DNA from: Adenophora triphylla var. japonica
Lineage: Eukaryota > Streptophyta > Magnoliopsida > Asterales > Campanulaceae
Direction of reading: 5' to 3'
Assembly (NCBI GenBank): GCA_022495995.1
Contig: JAFEMH010002084.1
Location: forward strand, 124,001-188,000
DNA length: 64,000 nt
The notes under the pieces were generated by a model. The model saw only the letters and a program-made list of their open reading frames with translations, did no database searches and was not told where the DNA came from. The translations under genes and the position numbers were made by a program. How positions within the stretch are numbered: the first letter of the stretch is position 1; each line of letters opens with the position of its first letter. Positions 45,836 through 57,018 of the stretch are shown piece by piece.

Positions 45836-46316
45836 TACTCTCAAAGCCTTGAGTTGAGTAGCCCCACTTTTCTTTGGATGAATGTTGACAGCAGCACCTT
45901 TGGCTTTCTTCGCTTGTTGGTCTCTAACTTTCAGTAGGGGTAATGTTTAACCCTTAAGCCTCCTAATGATAACTTGCTTTTTAAAGTCACTTAGAAGTTT
46001 CTATTTTTGCGATGATTTAGGGAATGGAAGGTCCATTATTTTGTATGAGTTGAATGATATTCATGAGGTAGAACAACTTTAGGGAAAGTGTTTAGGAAAA
46101 GAAATTACTTTAATTTATTGAGAAATTTAAGAACAGACTCGATAGTTTAGAAGACACAAACTAGAGGAGGTGAGGAGTACTAGAAAGACAGAACGACTCT
46201 TCGAGTTCATACTTGGAAATTTAAAACCTAATCTACTTCTATCAAAGGAGAAAGGGAGAGGATAGTGGTAGCCCCAAAGTGGTAAGTGTAGATTTCTTCT
46301 CGGAGCTTCATCTTTT
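43664..46316 (-). other. TR-GAG non-coding region with TCACGGACTT tandem repeats
   Basis: Between about 43960 and 44320 the motif GAGGTCACGGACTT recurs about ten times, with spacers TGTTGTCGTTGCC or GAAGTTCTTTGCCATC. On the minus strand this reads as a Thr-Lys-Ser-Val repeat (TTTKSVTS..). It is followed by low-complexity T-runs (45730..45835) and no family domain. In related elements this part is the long untranslated region after gag. Confidence 0.7.
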
Positions 46317-47873
46317 TCATGGATTGCGAGGGAGAGGATTGGTGATAACGTTAGGACGTTCTAGATATCCATTATCAAAGAGGTCTTGTATGATGTCCTT
46401 CAAGTGGTGGCAGGAGTTGGTGTCATGGCCGGTGAAGTTGTGGTACTTGCAGAATAAGTGATGAGCATGATTCGGACCCATATCCTTCGGAGGACCACCT
46501 TCCCTTGGTTTGATTTTTTCATTCTGGACAAGCACATTGAAGAGTTCTTCTTGAGTGATTCCTTCAATTTTGTCGTAGTGCCTCTTTTTCTTTTCGGGAG
46601 GAGGGACAGCAGAATACTTGCCGGTGTTGGGGCGGCTGAGTGCAATAGCGTTGACTGAAGCATCCTTACTTGTGGTGGGCTTGTTGTAGCGGAAAGTACT
46701 TTCCTTCTTTTTGCTTTTTAGGAAGTCGTCAACCCTAATTCCGGACTCGAGGAGTTCATTGAAACTAGGAAAGTAGTTACCGGCGAGCTTCTCTTGAAAT
46801 TCATCACGAAGGCATTGAAGGAAGATGTGGATTTGCTCTTTGAGAGTAGGCCTTTCGACAATTTCAGTAAGTTTGAGTCTCCATCTTCTAGCAAATTCAG
46901 CAAAGGACTCATTTGCATGTTGTTTGGTTTGTTCAAGATCCCTCCTAGTAGGGCGATAAGTGGAGTTGTCTTCAAACTGTCTTTGGAAGACTAAACATGC
47001 AGACGACCAATCAAGCCTCGTAGTCGTAGGAAGAGACATGTACCAATCCCTTGCAGCACCTTCTAAGGTTTGAGGAAAGCATTGGGCCAAGATTGTGTTG
47101 TCAACGCCCATTGGAAGCATGGCCCAAGTGTAGGTCTCAACATGAGCTCGAGGACAAGTAGTACCGTTGAACTTGGCAATGTCGGGTGTCTTGTACTTGC
47201 GAGGAAACTTGGTGATGGATTGTTGAAGAGCATCGGGATCAAATGGAACGAATGACTCTTTGGAAGTGTCAAGAGTTGCAAGCTTCTTTTCGAGGTAGTT
47301 CTTAGTAACATGGTCACCAAGTTTAGTAGTTTCACCACTGCCTTCTTTCTTGGTTTTAGCACCCTTGGAGGTATGTTCTTCATCATCGGAGGAGGATGAG
47401 GAAGAGAAGGAATCAGATTCTTCCTTTTTCTTGCTTGACTTTTTGGTTTTTCTATTCACTTTGGTGTAGGATTCCTCTTCGTCGGAGGAGGATTCCACTT
47501 TCTGCTTTTGTTTTCTGCCTTTCTTGACTTTCAAATCGTTGAGTTCTTTCATGAGGGCGGCCATTTGGGCGTTTTGCTCATCAATTTGCTTACTTTGTTC
47601 ATCCAACCTAGTCATGGCTTCGATGAGTTGGACCTTAGCATCGTTGAAATCGGCCTCGGTGGTAGAAGGAGAAGCAGACATCGTGTCGAGCTTTGGCGAA
47701 GAACCTAGACGTGTAGCAACCGGGTTAAACCATGATCGAGTCCCAACAAGTCGGCTGAATAGGGTGAATGAAGGCTTGAAGGTTTGAAGGTTTTGGCCAA
47801 AACACGAAAAGACCGAACACTTATCTCGTACGAGACAAGTAGTCTCGCGCGAGACTTCACCACGGAAAGTCAC
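46317..47873 (-). CDS. Gag polyprotein of the TR-GAG element
   Basis: An uninterrupted minus-strand frame of 518 codons. The most likely start is the Met at 47681 (MSASPSTTEADFNDAKVQLI); the frame is open up to 47873. Order: coiled coil (LDEQSKQIDEQNAQMAALMK), a Lys/Ser/Glu-rich linker (SSDEEESYTKVNRKTKKSSK), the retrotransposon gag core (FNGTTCPRAHVETYTW, then TLEGAARDWYMSLP, DWSSACLVFQRQFEDN and ESFAEFARRWRLKL), and a final CCHC-like finger FCKYHNFTGHDTNSCHHLKD. The core matches the retrotransposon gag family (PF03732). It has no stop or frameshift, unlike the gag of the host Tat element, which fits a younger insertion. It may still produce capsid-like protein that packages its own RNA, with enzymes from another element. 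Confidence 0.9.
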   Translation of the reverse strand: MTFRGEVSRETTCLVRDKCSVFSCFGQNLQTFKPSFTLFSRLVGTRSWFNPVATRLGSSPKLDTMSASPSTTEADFNDAKVQLIEAMTRLDEQSKQIDEQNAQMAALMKELNDLKVKKGRKQKQKVESSSDEEESYTKVNRKTKKSSKKKEESDSFSSSSSSDDEEHTSKGAKTKKEGSGETTKLGDHVTKNYLEKKLATLDTSKESFVPFDPDALQQSITKFPRKYKTPDIAKFNGTTCPRAHVETYTWAMLPMGVDNTILAQCFPQTLEGAARDWYMSLPTTTRLDWSSACLVFQRQFEDNSTYRPTRRDLEQTKQHANESFAEFARRWRLKLTEIVERPTLKEQIHIFLQCLRDEFQEKLAGNYFPSFNELLESGIRVDDFLKSKKKESTFRYNKPTTSKDASVNAIALSRPNTGKYSAVPPPEKKKRHYDKIEGITQEELFNVLVQNEKIKPREGGPPKDMGPNHAHHLFCKYHNFTGHDTNSCHHLKDIIQDLFDNGYLERPNVITNPLPRNP

Positions 47874-49464
47874 AATTTTCTGATTTTAATCCTAATTTTG
47901 GTCGGACGGAAAATCCGTTTTGGGGGTTTCTAAAGTTCAAGAACCAAACCTAGGGACCTAGGGGTCGGAGTAATCCAAAGTAACATCAAGTATTGTGCAA
48001 TAATTTTGATGAGAAAATTTTCTCTTTTTAGGGGCAAATCCGAAGGAACAACCGTAGGGACGTTTCGAAGGACAATTCCGAAGCGACAATTTATTGATTT
48101 CTTTTCCGTGGATTATTGCACAAAACGATCTTGACAAGGGATTACAAGGACTCCAAGATCAAACCGACCGGTCAAGGAGTGTCTTAAAAAGTCAATCTAC
48201 ATGATATGTGGCGATGCGGGGAGTGGAAGGCTAGGCTCCCGCGATATGACAATCTAGGTGGATTGAATACGCGGAGTGGGATGATCCAACTTCGGAGAGA
48301 CCGGCGACTAGGTGGTTACCGTCATCCGTCCTTAGTGTGGATCCCGGGTTTATAGAGGGTATGTAGTGCAATGACAGTTATATATGAGTGCGCGTGTGTG
48401 AGAGTCAATCTAGGTGATAGAGTAAAATAGAAAGTTTTATTTTTGAAAACTAAAAGAAAACAGATAGTGGCCGCACCAAGTGGTTGCCTACGTTTCTCCC
48501 AAATTAGGAAGACTCAGGCCGTCGTAGTTCCACATAAAGAGAGAGAGAAGGAATTAAATTAATTTAAATTACAACTCCCGAATCCTCCATGAACCGGACT
48601 TTAAATTAAAAAACCAATCGCACGCAGGTATATAGTTTAAGTAATTAAAATTATTCTACCCTGCAAAATAGAGTTAGCACAAGCAAAATAATAATATTTA
48701 TTTTGATTTTTCTGAAATTTTTTTTGAAGATTTCGAAACTGTTTTGGTTTTGATTTTTTTTTTTTTTTTATATGGTCATACTTAGGAAAGTGAAACCTGC
48801 CAAGTAATTTTTTGTGAAGTAAGTTTTAGGAGAAACTTGTTTTTTCATAAGTTATAAAAAACTCACTTTTCATCCTTAAAAAATATCGAGTTTAGACCTT
48901 AAAACATTGAGTTTAGGCCTTAAAATATCTAGAAAATAAAATAGTGAGTTTAGGCGTTAAAACAGTGAGTTTAAGCTAGAAAATAAAATAACGAGTTTAG
49001 ACCTTAAAACAGTGAGTTTAGGCTTTAAAACATCAAGTCGATATATTTAAAAACAGGACTTTTTATAAGTTATGGAGAAACATGTTTCCCCCAAAATTTT
49101 CTGTTTTTTGTGAGGTCAAAACGTGGAGGTGGAGCCCCCTTTTCTTTTCTCTTTTTTTTTTTTTTTTTTTATTATTATTATAAGGTTAAACTTAAAAAAG
49201 CAAAAGGTCAACCAATCCTTTTCTTTAATGCAGGCTGCCGCCGCCAAACACATAGTTTCTTGCGAATGAAAATCTCGCGCGAGATAAGTTATCTCGCGCT
49301 GGATAAGCTGTTGCACAGTATTTTTTTTTTGAAAACAGTGCCGAAAAATTTCAAAAAATTCCAGAAAAATCAGATTTTTTGCAGGAAAATAAAAAGATTG
49401 ATAATACTCAATTGTTAACGCAAGTCTAACCCTCTTAATTAATTGTCCCCAGCAGAGTCGCCAC
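47874..49464 (-). other. TR-GAG leader (between primer site and gag)
   Basis: Non-coding leader on the minus strand. Contains CGCG palindromes at about 49270..49305 and 47825..47855, and a MITE at 48824..49098. The primer site is at its right edge. Confidence 0.8.
48824..49098. mobile_element. MITE nested in the TR-GAG leader (same family as 1584..1720)
   Basis: TTTTAGGAGAAACTTGTT at the left pairs with AACATGTTTCCCCCAAAA at the right, and TTATAAAAA arms pair inside. The interior has about five imperfect copies of GAGTTTAGGCCTTAAAACA. Confidence 0.75.
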
Positions 49465-50496
49465 TGTAGCGATGCGTGAATTTTTCGAATAACAGAGTCG
49501 CCACCTATATTATTTGTTTGGAAACATAGGAAAACCATTTTGAAAAGAGATTTGAGGGTTCGGGGGTTAAGTTATCGAATGGGTAGGTCGAGGAGCATCC
49601 ATTCCACCCAATCCGGAGATCGGTCTTGCCAATTGAGTATTATCAATCTTTTTAATTACTAATTAAATAAAGAACAAGAAAACCCTAATCAATTTCTTGA
49701 TTAGGAATGTCGGATTGTATGCTTCGAGATCGCCTTCATCGATTGAAGGGACTCTAGGCTAATCCTTTTGATGGGATTACACCACTCTAAAAATTAATAG
49801 AGGGATTGAGAAGAAGAAGAGTAAAAGTATAGGAGTTTACCTAGTTTAGGGAGGATTTGATTTAGAACGTGGTTCTAAGATGTCTTCTCGATCGAGAAGC
49901 GATTCGGGCAGAGTTTCGACTCAATATGAGAGTCAAGTCTTGATGCGGACAGAGCTTCGCCTTGATGCTAGGCTTGAGCCTTGATGTTCGTCAATCAACG
50001 TGGTTGAAGGACGAATTTAGGAGTTGTTTGTGAGTGATTTGAAGGAGTCTTTCGTGGAAAGAAACCAACAAATTGTGTGTGTTGTGTGAAATTCTGGACC
50101 TCTTGATCCTTGGAAGTCACCAAGTATTTATAGGGGTTTAAGAGGTAGAGGTGGAGAGGTAAAACACTCCTAGGAAGCTTCCAGAACTCAATTCTGATTG
50201 GAGAACCGGATTAGATGAGGTTTATCAAGAAAAGAGTTTGGGACGGAGAAGAATTGTGATTACGCACATCCTGTCGAGGATATCTCGCGCGAGATATGAT
50301 ATCTCGTGCGAGATATCTAGTCGATGACTATTTTGTCCTCTTCAGTTATTCCGTTAGTCAGTTAGGTCCAAAACTAACGAGGTTAGTTAGAAACTTAACG
50401 AAACATGCCGAAACTGATATGCTTTCATCAAAACATAAAAGAGAGACGAAGAGTAGTGTAATCATGTAATTATGAGTTCAGAATGGGGTGTCTACA
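49465..50496 (-). repeat. TR-GAG LTR (right, 5' in element sense)
   Basis: 1032 bp. Plus-strand ends are TGTAGCGATGCGTG and GGGTGTCTACA. Borders the minus-strand primer-binding site, so transcription starts in this LTR and reads left. Confidence 0.93.
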
Positions 50497-52133
50497 CTGA
50501 CATACGCTCTGAGAGAGTGGCCCCTACTCAGGTTTCTAATGGGCAACAGGCCAGGAGTTTGAGGCCAAATGAAGGTGTGGGGCAGAATGGTGAAAACAGG
50601 ATAGTCCAACGAGCTCCTACGGTCGTTCATGTGCCCAAGATGCGACCTAAGGGCTAGCCTCAACAGTAAACAGGGAGCAAGAGGCTCGGTCGACTTAAGG
50701 GACGCGCTTAACGGCCAATAGAAACGAGACGGAGTTTTCGCCGGCCCGGACGCGAGAGGTCGGGGTCTCATAGAGACGGGAATGGCGCAGTCGCCCATAA
50801 GAGAGAAGAGAGGCGCGGTCGCCACAAGGAAGTGACAGGCACGAGATCTCCGATGCGATCGCAGAGAGCTCATTCTCACGGGGACGAAGGAGTAGGCAGG
50901 TGACTCCCCCAGAAGTGAAGGCCAGAAGTCAAATCTTTGCGCCCCTCCAAGAGATGAAAGACCCGATGCTAGGGAATGGTTGTTAATGAAAAAGAAGTTT
51001 GAGCAATGGGAGGAGGAGAAGAAAAAGGATGCTGGAAAGCTCGAACGAATTGATTTTGCTCTTCGACCTTTATCCAAAGAAATCAGAGATAGTCGGCCTC
51101 CTCCTACTTTCAGGTTGCCTCTTCAGGAGAAGTATTCGGGGTCGACCAATGCAAGGAGTCATATAGCACATCTGGAAGCCACCATGTGTTTTGTCGCCAA
51201 TGAGGACGACAATATGTGCAAAGCCCTCCTAAGCACACTCACTTTAAGCAAACCTTAACTTGGTTCAACGGTACGGCCGCGGGTAGCATCACTACTTGGA
51301 CATGCTTCAGGACAAAGTTCTTGGATCGCTTCTCGGCTGCAGGAGCTCGGAAGATAAGCATCACCGATCTGAATAACTTGGTGCGGGCGAAGAATGAAAG
51401 CTCGATGAGTTACTTCACCAAGTTTAAGGAAATGGTTGATAAGATAGAGGAAGACCTCACCGATAGGGAAGTCATTAATTGCTTAGAAACGGTATTTCCT
51501 CGGCGGGCATGGATTATGAACTCACAGTTCGTACGGTAACAACTCGACAGGAGTTGTTTGAGAAGGTGTATAATGTCGCTCTTGCTGAGGAAAGGAAAGA
51601 GAAAAAGAATGGTAAAAGCCCCAAGGTGGAAGTCGCCGATGATAAGAAAGACTCCAACAAGAATGGAGGAAATAATAAAAATGGAAAGAACGAGGACAAG
51701 GGCTACGTAAAAGGTACCCGAGGCTTTCACTCCCTTACGGTGAGCCGAACAGAGATTATGAACGCCGCCGAGCTGGCTCCTCCTGTCCCGATGAACCCAG
51801 GCAACAAGTTTAGGAGGGACAACAGCAAGTACTGCGACTACCACAAAGACACTGGTCATCTCACAGAAGATTGTTTGGGTTTGAAGCGCATTATACAAAG
51901 AATGGTCGACCAGGGGAGGCTCGACGCTTATGTGAAAAGGCCTCAAGCCGGTGGAGGCGGCGGCAGCCAGGTGGGCAAAGAAGGACCGAGGCAGCCTAGA
52001 TTGAACACAGGGGTCATTACGAGCAAGCAAGCAACACGGCCATCAAGCACAAGATCTTCCAACTCAATAAAGCCCCACATGTGCCTCCAAGAAGAAGTCG
52101 AGAGATGAGGCGATCGGCTTTTTCCCCCATGAA

Positions 52134-52529
52134 TTGGCTACTAACATGGCGGCTAGAGAGCAAGTTCTCGTCATCCCTGGTCTCATAGACGGATGTACGA
52201 CGAGCAGACTCTTAGTCGACACGGGGGCCTGCAAGGATATTTTGTTCTACAAAACTTTTAAAGAAATGGGTCTTAATGATGAGCAGTTGGAGAGATATGA
52301 TGGTAGGTTGGAGGGCTTCACCAACCATCGAGTTGATGCAAAAGGCAAGATAGAGCTCGACGTCGACCTAGGCCAACACCCCCTCAGGATCGTATCGAAG
52401 GTACAATTTATAGTGATTGATGTGAATAGTGACTATGCCGCTATACTTGGTATTCCAGTCGGGTCGCTCTTGGAATGGTGGCATCGATCCTCATCACCGA
52501 GTCAAGTTCCCCACACCCGCCCGGAGTAG
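52134..52529 (+). pseudogene. Tat aspartic protease region
   Basis: Residues 29..32 of this frame are DTGA, in LLVDTGACKDILFYKTFKEM, the retropepsin active site with Ala in the place often held by Ser. The flap and C-terminal strand (VKVQFIVIDVNSDYAAILGI-like) follow. It processes Gag-Pol in active relatives. The frame shifts at about 52455, so the link to RT is broken. Confidence 0.85.
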
Positions 52530-52965
52530 GATGTGTACAAGGCACGGCTCGAGCTTACCTAGACCATGTTCTTCGGGAAAGAAAGAAGAGAGAACTAGAG
52601 ATCGAGACAGCAGACGGTTATTTAAAGTTGTCTCAATCAGTCACCAAAACTACCAGACTGTCAACAATCACCGACGTGGAAGAGTCGACCTATCGCTCAA
52701 ATGACGAGGTCATGCTTGAGTCGACATGTCACTCTAACACCACTGAGGTCGATTCAGATGTAGTTATGGTCGACCAAGTCATCATAGGCAACCTATGCCT
52801 CCAGCTCGACAATAACTCGGGGGCCACCACCACCGCGGCGAGGTTGCGAGACAAGTTAGATGATATGATAGCGAAGAAGCTCCACACGAGGGCCGAGAGA
52901 GACAAAGGGTTAAGGAGATAATCATTGAGACTCTACAATTCGGGGATGGACCAGCTAGAAAATTT

Positions 52966-54006
52966 GTGGATGAGCTAGAGTCGGTAATCACCAATCCTTC
53001 CTACCCCGACCAAAAAATTCAGATTGGGAAGCAGTTATCAGTTGAGGAGCGAGCAGAAATCATCGAGCTACTCAAGGAAAGTAATGACGTCTTTGCTTGG
53101 AGGGTAGAAGACATGAGGGGAATCAAGGAAGAGGTCGCTGTTCACAGACTTGAAGTCAACCCGACCATAAAGCCTAGACCCCAAAAGTTGAGAAGTTTTG
53201 CTCGTGACAAGGAAGAGGCTATCAAAGCTGAGGTACAAAAACTTTTGAATGCAGGGATAATCAAAGAGGCCACTCATACAACGTGGTTGGCCAACGTGGT
53301 CATGGTGAAGAAATCGAATGGCAAATGGCGGATGTGTGTCGACTTCACTACTCTCAATCTAGCTTGCCCAAAGGACAGTTATCCCCTTCCTAGAATCGAC
53401 AGGCTAGTCGATTCCATTGCTAGCCACTCAACCCTCAGTTTCCTCGACGCTTATTCAGGGTACCACCAGATTAAGATGCATGAGGACGACATAATCAAGA
53501 CGGCATTTCAAGCGGTGGAGGCATCTCTTTCTGACATGATGCCATTTGGATTGAAGAATGCAGGGGTAACTTATCAAAGGATGGTGAACAAGGTCTTTGC
53601 TTCTCAAATTGGCCGAAACATGGAGGCCTACGTCGACGATATGGTCATCAAAACAAAGACTGGACGTCACGTGGTCGACCTAAAGGAAACGTTCGCCAAT
53701 TTGAGAGCAAACGACATGAAGCTTCAACCCCGGCAAGTGTGTATTTGGTGTAGGCTATTTGGAAAGTTCCTTGGATTTATGGTATCTCGGCGGGGCATAG
53801 AGGCTAATCCGGAGAAAATCAAGGCCACAGTCGACATGAAAGCCCCCACCGGTATCGAAGAAATGCGGCGACTTAACGGTAGAGTAAGCGGCTCTTGGTC
53901 GCTTCATATCAAAGTCGGCGAGAGATCTCTCCCCTTCTTCAAAGCTCTGAGGGGACGAAAAGCTTTGAATGGACGACCGAATGTCATTCGTCGTTTCAAC
54001 AATTGA
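52966..54006 (+). pseudogene. Tat reverse transcriptase region
   Basis: An open frame of 346 codons. It holds KSNGKWRMCVDFTTLNLACP, the fingers/palm motif TLSFLDAYSGYHQIKM, MPFGLKNAGVTYQRMVNKVF and the catalytic YVDDM at residues 222..226. LGFMVSRRGIEANPEKIKAT follows, typical of Tat-lineage gypsy RT. One short internal segment (residues ~182-190) looks altered, and the frame is lost at about 53890, where the connection domain should continue (ALRGRKALN..). It copied element RNA into DNA in active relatives. It is isolated from protease and RNase H by frameshifts, so not functional as a polyprotein. Confidence 0.9.
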
Positions 54007-54912
54007 AGGATTACCTCGCTACTCCACCTGCGCTAGTAGCCGAGCCCTTTGGAGAGACCTTGTTTGTATATGCATCTGTGGGAGACAAGTCGGTTGCGCA
54101 GTATTGATTAGAGAGGATGAAGGGCTTCAAAAACCGGTATACTACGTCGGCCAAGGCCTTATCGGAAGTGGAGCGAGATACTACAATCTTTGAGAAGGTC
54201 GCTTATGCCCTAGTCGTGACTTCAAGGAAGGCTGCGAGCTTATTTTACGGCTCATCCAATTGTGGTTCTTACAAATGCCCCCTTAGAAAAATTCTTCACA
54301 AGCGGAGAGTTCGGAGTCGACTTCTCGATTGGTCAATTGCCCTTGCCCGAATTTGACATTGAGTATCGACCTCGAAAGGCGTTGAAGGCTCAAGCTCTAG
54401 GCGACTTCTTGGTCGAGCTTGCGTTCGCTGAGGAAGACGATGAGCGACGAGCTCCAAAAGAAAAGGCTAAAGGGAAGGAGTCGAGTCCCAGGTCGCCGTC
54501 GATCTACCGACGATTGTTGGAAGGTCTATTCGGACGGATCGGCGACCAAGAATAGCGGTGGAGGCTGGGATAGTACTAATTGAACCGAGAATGCGGGACG
54601 GTGTACGAGGAGTCATTAAGGTTCAAGTTCGATGCTTCCAATAACCGGGCCGAATACGAAGCCTTGATAGCGGCTATAGAGTACGCCAAGTGTTTTGGAG
54701 CAACTAAGATCGTAGCTTACTTGTGATTCACAATTGATAGTTAACCGAGGTCGAGGCGAGTACGAGGTGCTTAGTGCCACGGCGATCAAATCTTTGCGAC
54801 CTGGTGAAGGAGGCGATAAAAGATTTGGAATTACAGGAGATTCAAAGAATTGGACGAGAAGGCAATGAGCTAGCCGACCTCCTCTCGAAATTAGCCACTT
54901 CGGATGAACCAC
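53960..54912 (+). pseudogene. Tat RNase H plus second archaeal-type RNase H
   Basis: The first domain is split over three frames (FVVYASVGD-like strand, QKPVYYVGQGL, TNAPLEKFFTSGEFG, then LPEFDIEYRPRKALKAQALG). The second starts near 54518 with WKVYSDGSATKNSGGG and, after shifts, ASNNRAEYEALIAAIEYAK and a DSQL-like motif, ending near the ELADLLSKLAT motif at 54900. The Asp of YSDGS and Glu of AEYEA are archaeal RNase H catalytic residues. A second RNase H downstream of the RT-linked one is a diagnostic feature of Tat elements. Several frameshifts make it inactive. Confidence 0.8.
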
Positions 54913-55159
54913 ATGGTGAACCTATCTCCTTCCTCGAAAGTCCGGCCTATGAAAGAGTAAAAATTCAATGCATAGATGATCCCTCAAGAAATTGGACTCG
55001 GGAGAAGTGTTGGATCGAGGAAATGAAGGCATACTTAGAAAGTGGTGAGGTGCCGGATGACGAGAAGAAGGCTCGAGCTATCAAAAGAAAGCTCCAAGGT
55101 ATGTCATTCGGAGGCGACACTGTTCGGAAGATCTTATACTCGATCATTGCTAAAGTGCA

Positions 55160-56242
55160 TCCATCCTCAAGAGGTCGCCCTATTGATACACGAAGTGCAT
55201 AGTGGAATTTGTGGTGGACACCGGGGGCCAGGACTGCTTGCGACAAGTTAATCACTTTGGGGTACTACGGCCACACATGAGAGGCGACACTCACAACTTT
55301 GTTCGGCAATGTGATCAATGTCAAAGATTTGCCAACTTACCTCATGTGCCAACAACCGAGCGGACTCCGGTAATTGCGGCTTGGCCATTCGACATGTGGG
55401 GCGTCGACACGATTGGACCCTTCCCTCCCGCCCAGAAAGCTGCAAGTATGTGATAGTTGCCATAGACTACTTCACCAAATGGGTTGAGGCCAAACCACTA
55501 GCTCGCATCACGAGGAGAATGCTATCAACTTCATCCACGACTTCATTTGGTGTCGATTTGGTTTTCCTCGTGCATAGTGTCAGACAATGGTTTACAGTTC
55601 TCCCAAACCTTCGAAACGAGAAATGAATCGAGTAGGGATCAAACATTGGAAATCGTCTGTCGCCTATCCTCAAGGAAATGGACAAGGTTTGAAAGCGACA
55701 AATAAACTTGTTCTATCTTCGCTCAAGACGGGGCTCGTAGGTCGACGAAACAATTGGTTGGACGAACTTCCCCTTGCTCTTTGGGCGGTTCGTACAACCA
55801 CTCGGGGGCCTACGGGGAAACCCCTTTCGCTCTCACTTACGGATCGAGGCCATGGCACCTGCTGAGCTCGAATTCCCTCTTTGCTAGAGTGACCTTCTTT
55901 GATCAAGAAGCGAGAATGATACCAATAGATTGATCGACTTGGACACGATCGACGAGAAGCGAGAAACTGACCTACCTCAGAATGGTCAACTACAAGCAGC
56001 GAACTAAAAGTTATCACGACAGGAAGGTCAAGTCAAGGTCGTTCCAAGTTGGAGATTATGTGTTGAGAAAGATTGAGGCAACGGGTAGAAGGACCCAGCA
56101 GAACAAGCTATCTCCTAACTGGGAAGGTCCATATGTAGTCACTCGAGTCGTCAAGGAAGGAACCTACATGATAGCTCATCCCGGAGGTGACGAGTTGAAA
56201 CATCCTTGGCATGCTACTCACCTCATCAAATACTACTTCTAG
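55160..56242 (+). pseudogene. Tat integrase region
   Basis: The zinc-binding part reads LIHEVHSGICGGHRG and then, in another frame, FVRQCDQCQRFANLPH (HHCC type). The catalytic core holds WGVDTIGPFP with the first Asp. The second Asp sits in SDNGLQFS, readable near 55578 in a shifted frame. The last frame (55982..56242) is the C-terminal tail with FQVGDYVLRK and LSPNWEGPYVVTRVV, a GPY/F-like module. At least four frameshifts. In active relatives it inserts the cDNA into the genome. Confidence 0.85.
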
Positions 56243-56299
56243 CTTTTAGTTTCAAAGTTCAAGCTCGTGTTAGTTCTAGTTTCAAGTTGATGTAAGCAT

Positions 56300-56700
56300 G
56301 TTCCCTACTTGATAAAAAGCGCGGTTTATTCGATCAAACATAGTGTTACACTAACCCCAACAAGCTCGACTCTTAGTCAGCTTCGTTTTAACAAGCTCGA
56401 TTCTTGATCAGCTTTATCCATTTAACAAGTCCGACTCTTAGTCGACTTCGTTCTAACAAACTCGACTCTTAGTCAGTTTGTTCTAATTAGCTCGATTCTC
56501 AATCAGCTTTATCCATTTAACGAGTCCGACTCTTAGTCGACTCCGTTCCTAACAAACTCGACTCTTAGTCGATTTGTTCTAATTAGCTCGATTCTTAATC
56601 AGCTTTATCCATTTAACGAGTCCGACTCTTAGTCGACTTCGTTCTAACAAACCCGACTCTTAGTCGGTTTGTTCTAATTAGCTAGACTTCAATAGTGTGA
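56300..56700 (+). repeat. Tandem repeat between integrase and antisense ORF
   Basis: About three and a half units of roughly 115 bp contain CTCGACTCTTAGTCGACTTC, CGTTCTAACAAACTCG and AGCTTTATCCATTTAAC. The sub-motif CTCGACTCTTAGTC itself recurs about ten times with small changes (CGATTCTTGATCAGC and others). Such arrays are common in the 3' part of Tat elements. Confidence 0.85.
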
Positions 56701-57018
56701 GCGGGTTCGACTCATAGTCAATCTCATTCACAAAAAAGTTAACCAAGTACGTCGACTAAATAAATAAAGATCAAGTCACCTCTAGGCTCAAGTTTACTCA
56801 TTCATCCTATCTATATCTAGCTCGACGATTACATCAAAAGCATACAACATACAATAAATAAAGTCAGCTATGATAGAGATAAGTCTCCCAAACGGGCTAA
56901 GACTTAGACAAAATTAACTTACAAAAATATTTTGCCTCCCAAAAAACTGGGCCAAGGCATTCGGATAATGTTAGAGCAAAAAACAAAAAATGTTGTTTGG
57001 GACTTGTTCATTACAAAT

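Larger units (their letters stand above)
42628..50496 (-). mobile_element. TR-GAG-like non-autonomous LTR retrotransposon nested in Tat gag
   Basis: CTGAC flanks it exactly (42623..42627, 50497..50501). LTRs are 42628..~43663 and 49465..50496. The primer site is on the minus strand next to the right LTR (TGGCGACTCTGCTGGGGAC, 49463..49445), so the element reads leftward; its LTR starts TGTAGACACCCC. The only coding region is gag. No protease, RT or integrase was found in 7.9 kb, which is the definition of TR-GAG elements mobilised in trans. Comparing the two LTRs by eye I count about six substitutions and three small indels in ~1030 bp, so the insertion is young. Confidence 0.92.
42261..52108 (+). 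pseudogene. Tat gag, split by nested element
   Basis: The N-terminal part starts at ATG 42261 and continues, after a frame change near 42390, to KEMMLERAQILADLIAMEEA at 42627. The frame resumes after the insertion (ADIRSERVAPTQVSNGQQAR, 50498..). A capsid-like core follows, broken into several frames: KYSGSTNARSHIAHLEATMC, TLTWFNGTAAGSITTW, then the RTKFLDRFSA region at 51120..51540. The C-terminal part (51479..52108) ends with a CCHC-like finger, YCDYHKDTGHLTEDC, and LKRIIQRMVDQGRLDAYV, as in Tat elements. Gag forms the virus-like particle. The copy is inactive owing to at least three frameshifts plus the insertion. Confidence 0.85.

Noticed and set aside
45518..45937. ORFs with poly-Lys or poly-Phe runs
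   Set aside because: Caused by T-runs in the untranslated part of the TR-GAG element.
50478..52030. Long minus-strand ORFs (199 and 206 codons)
   Set aside because: They lie antisense to the Tat gag, whose motifs are clear on the plus strand; the minus-strand translations show no domain.
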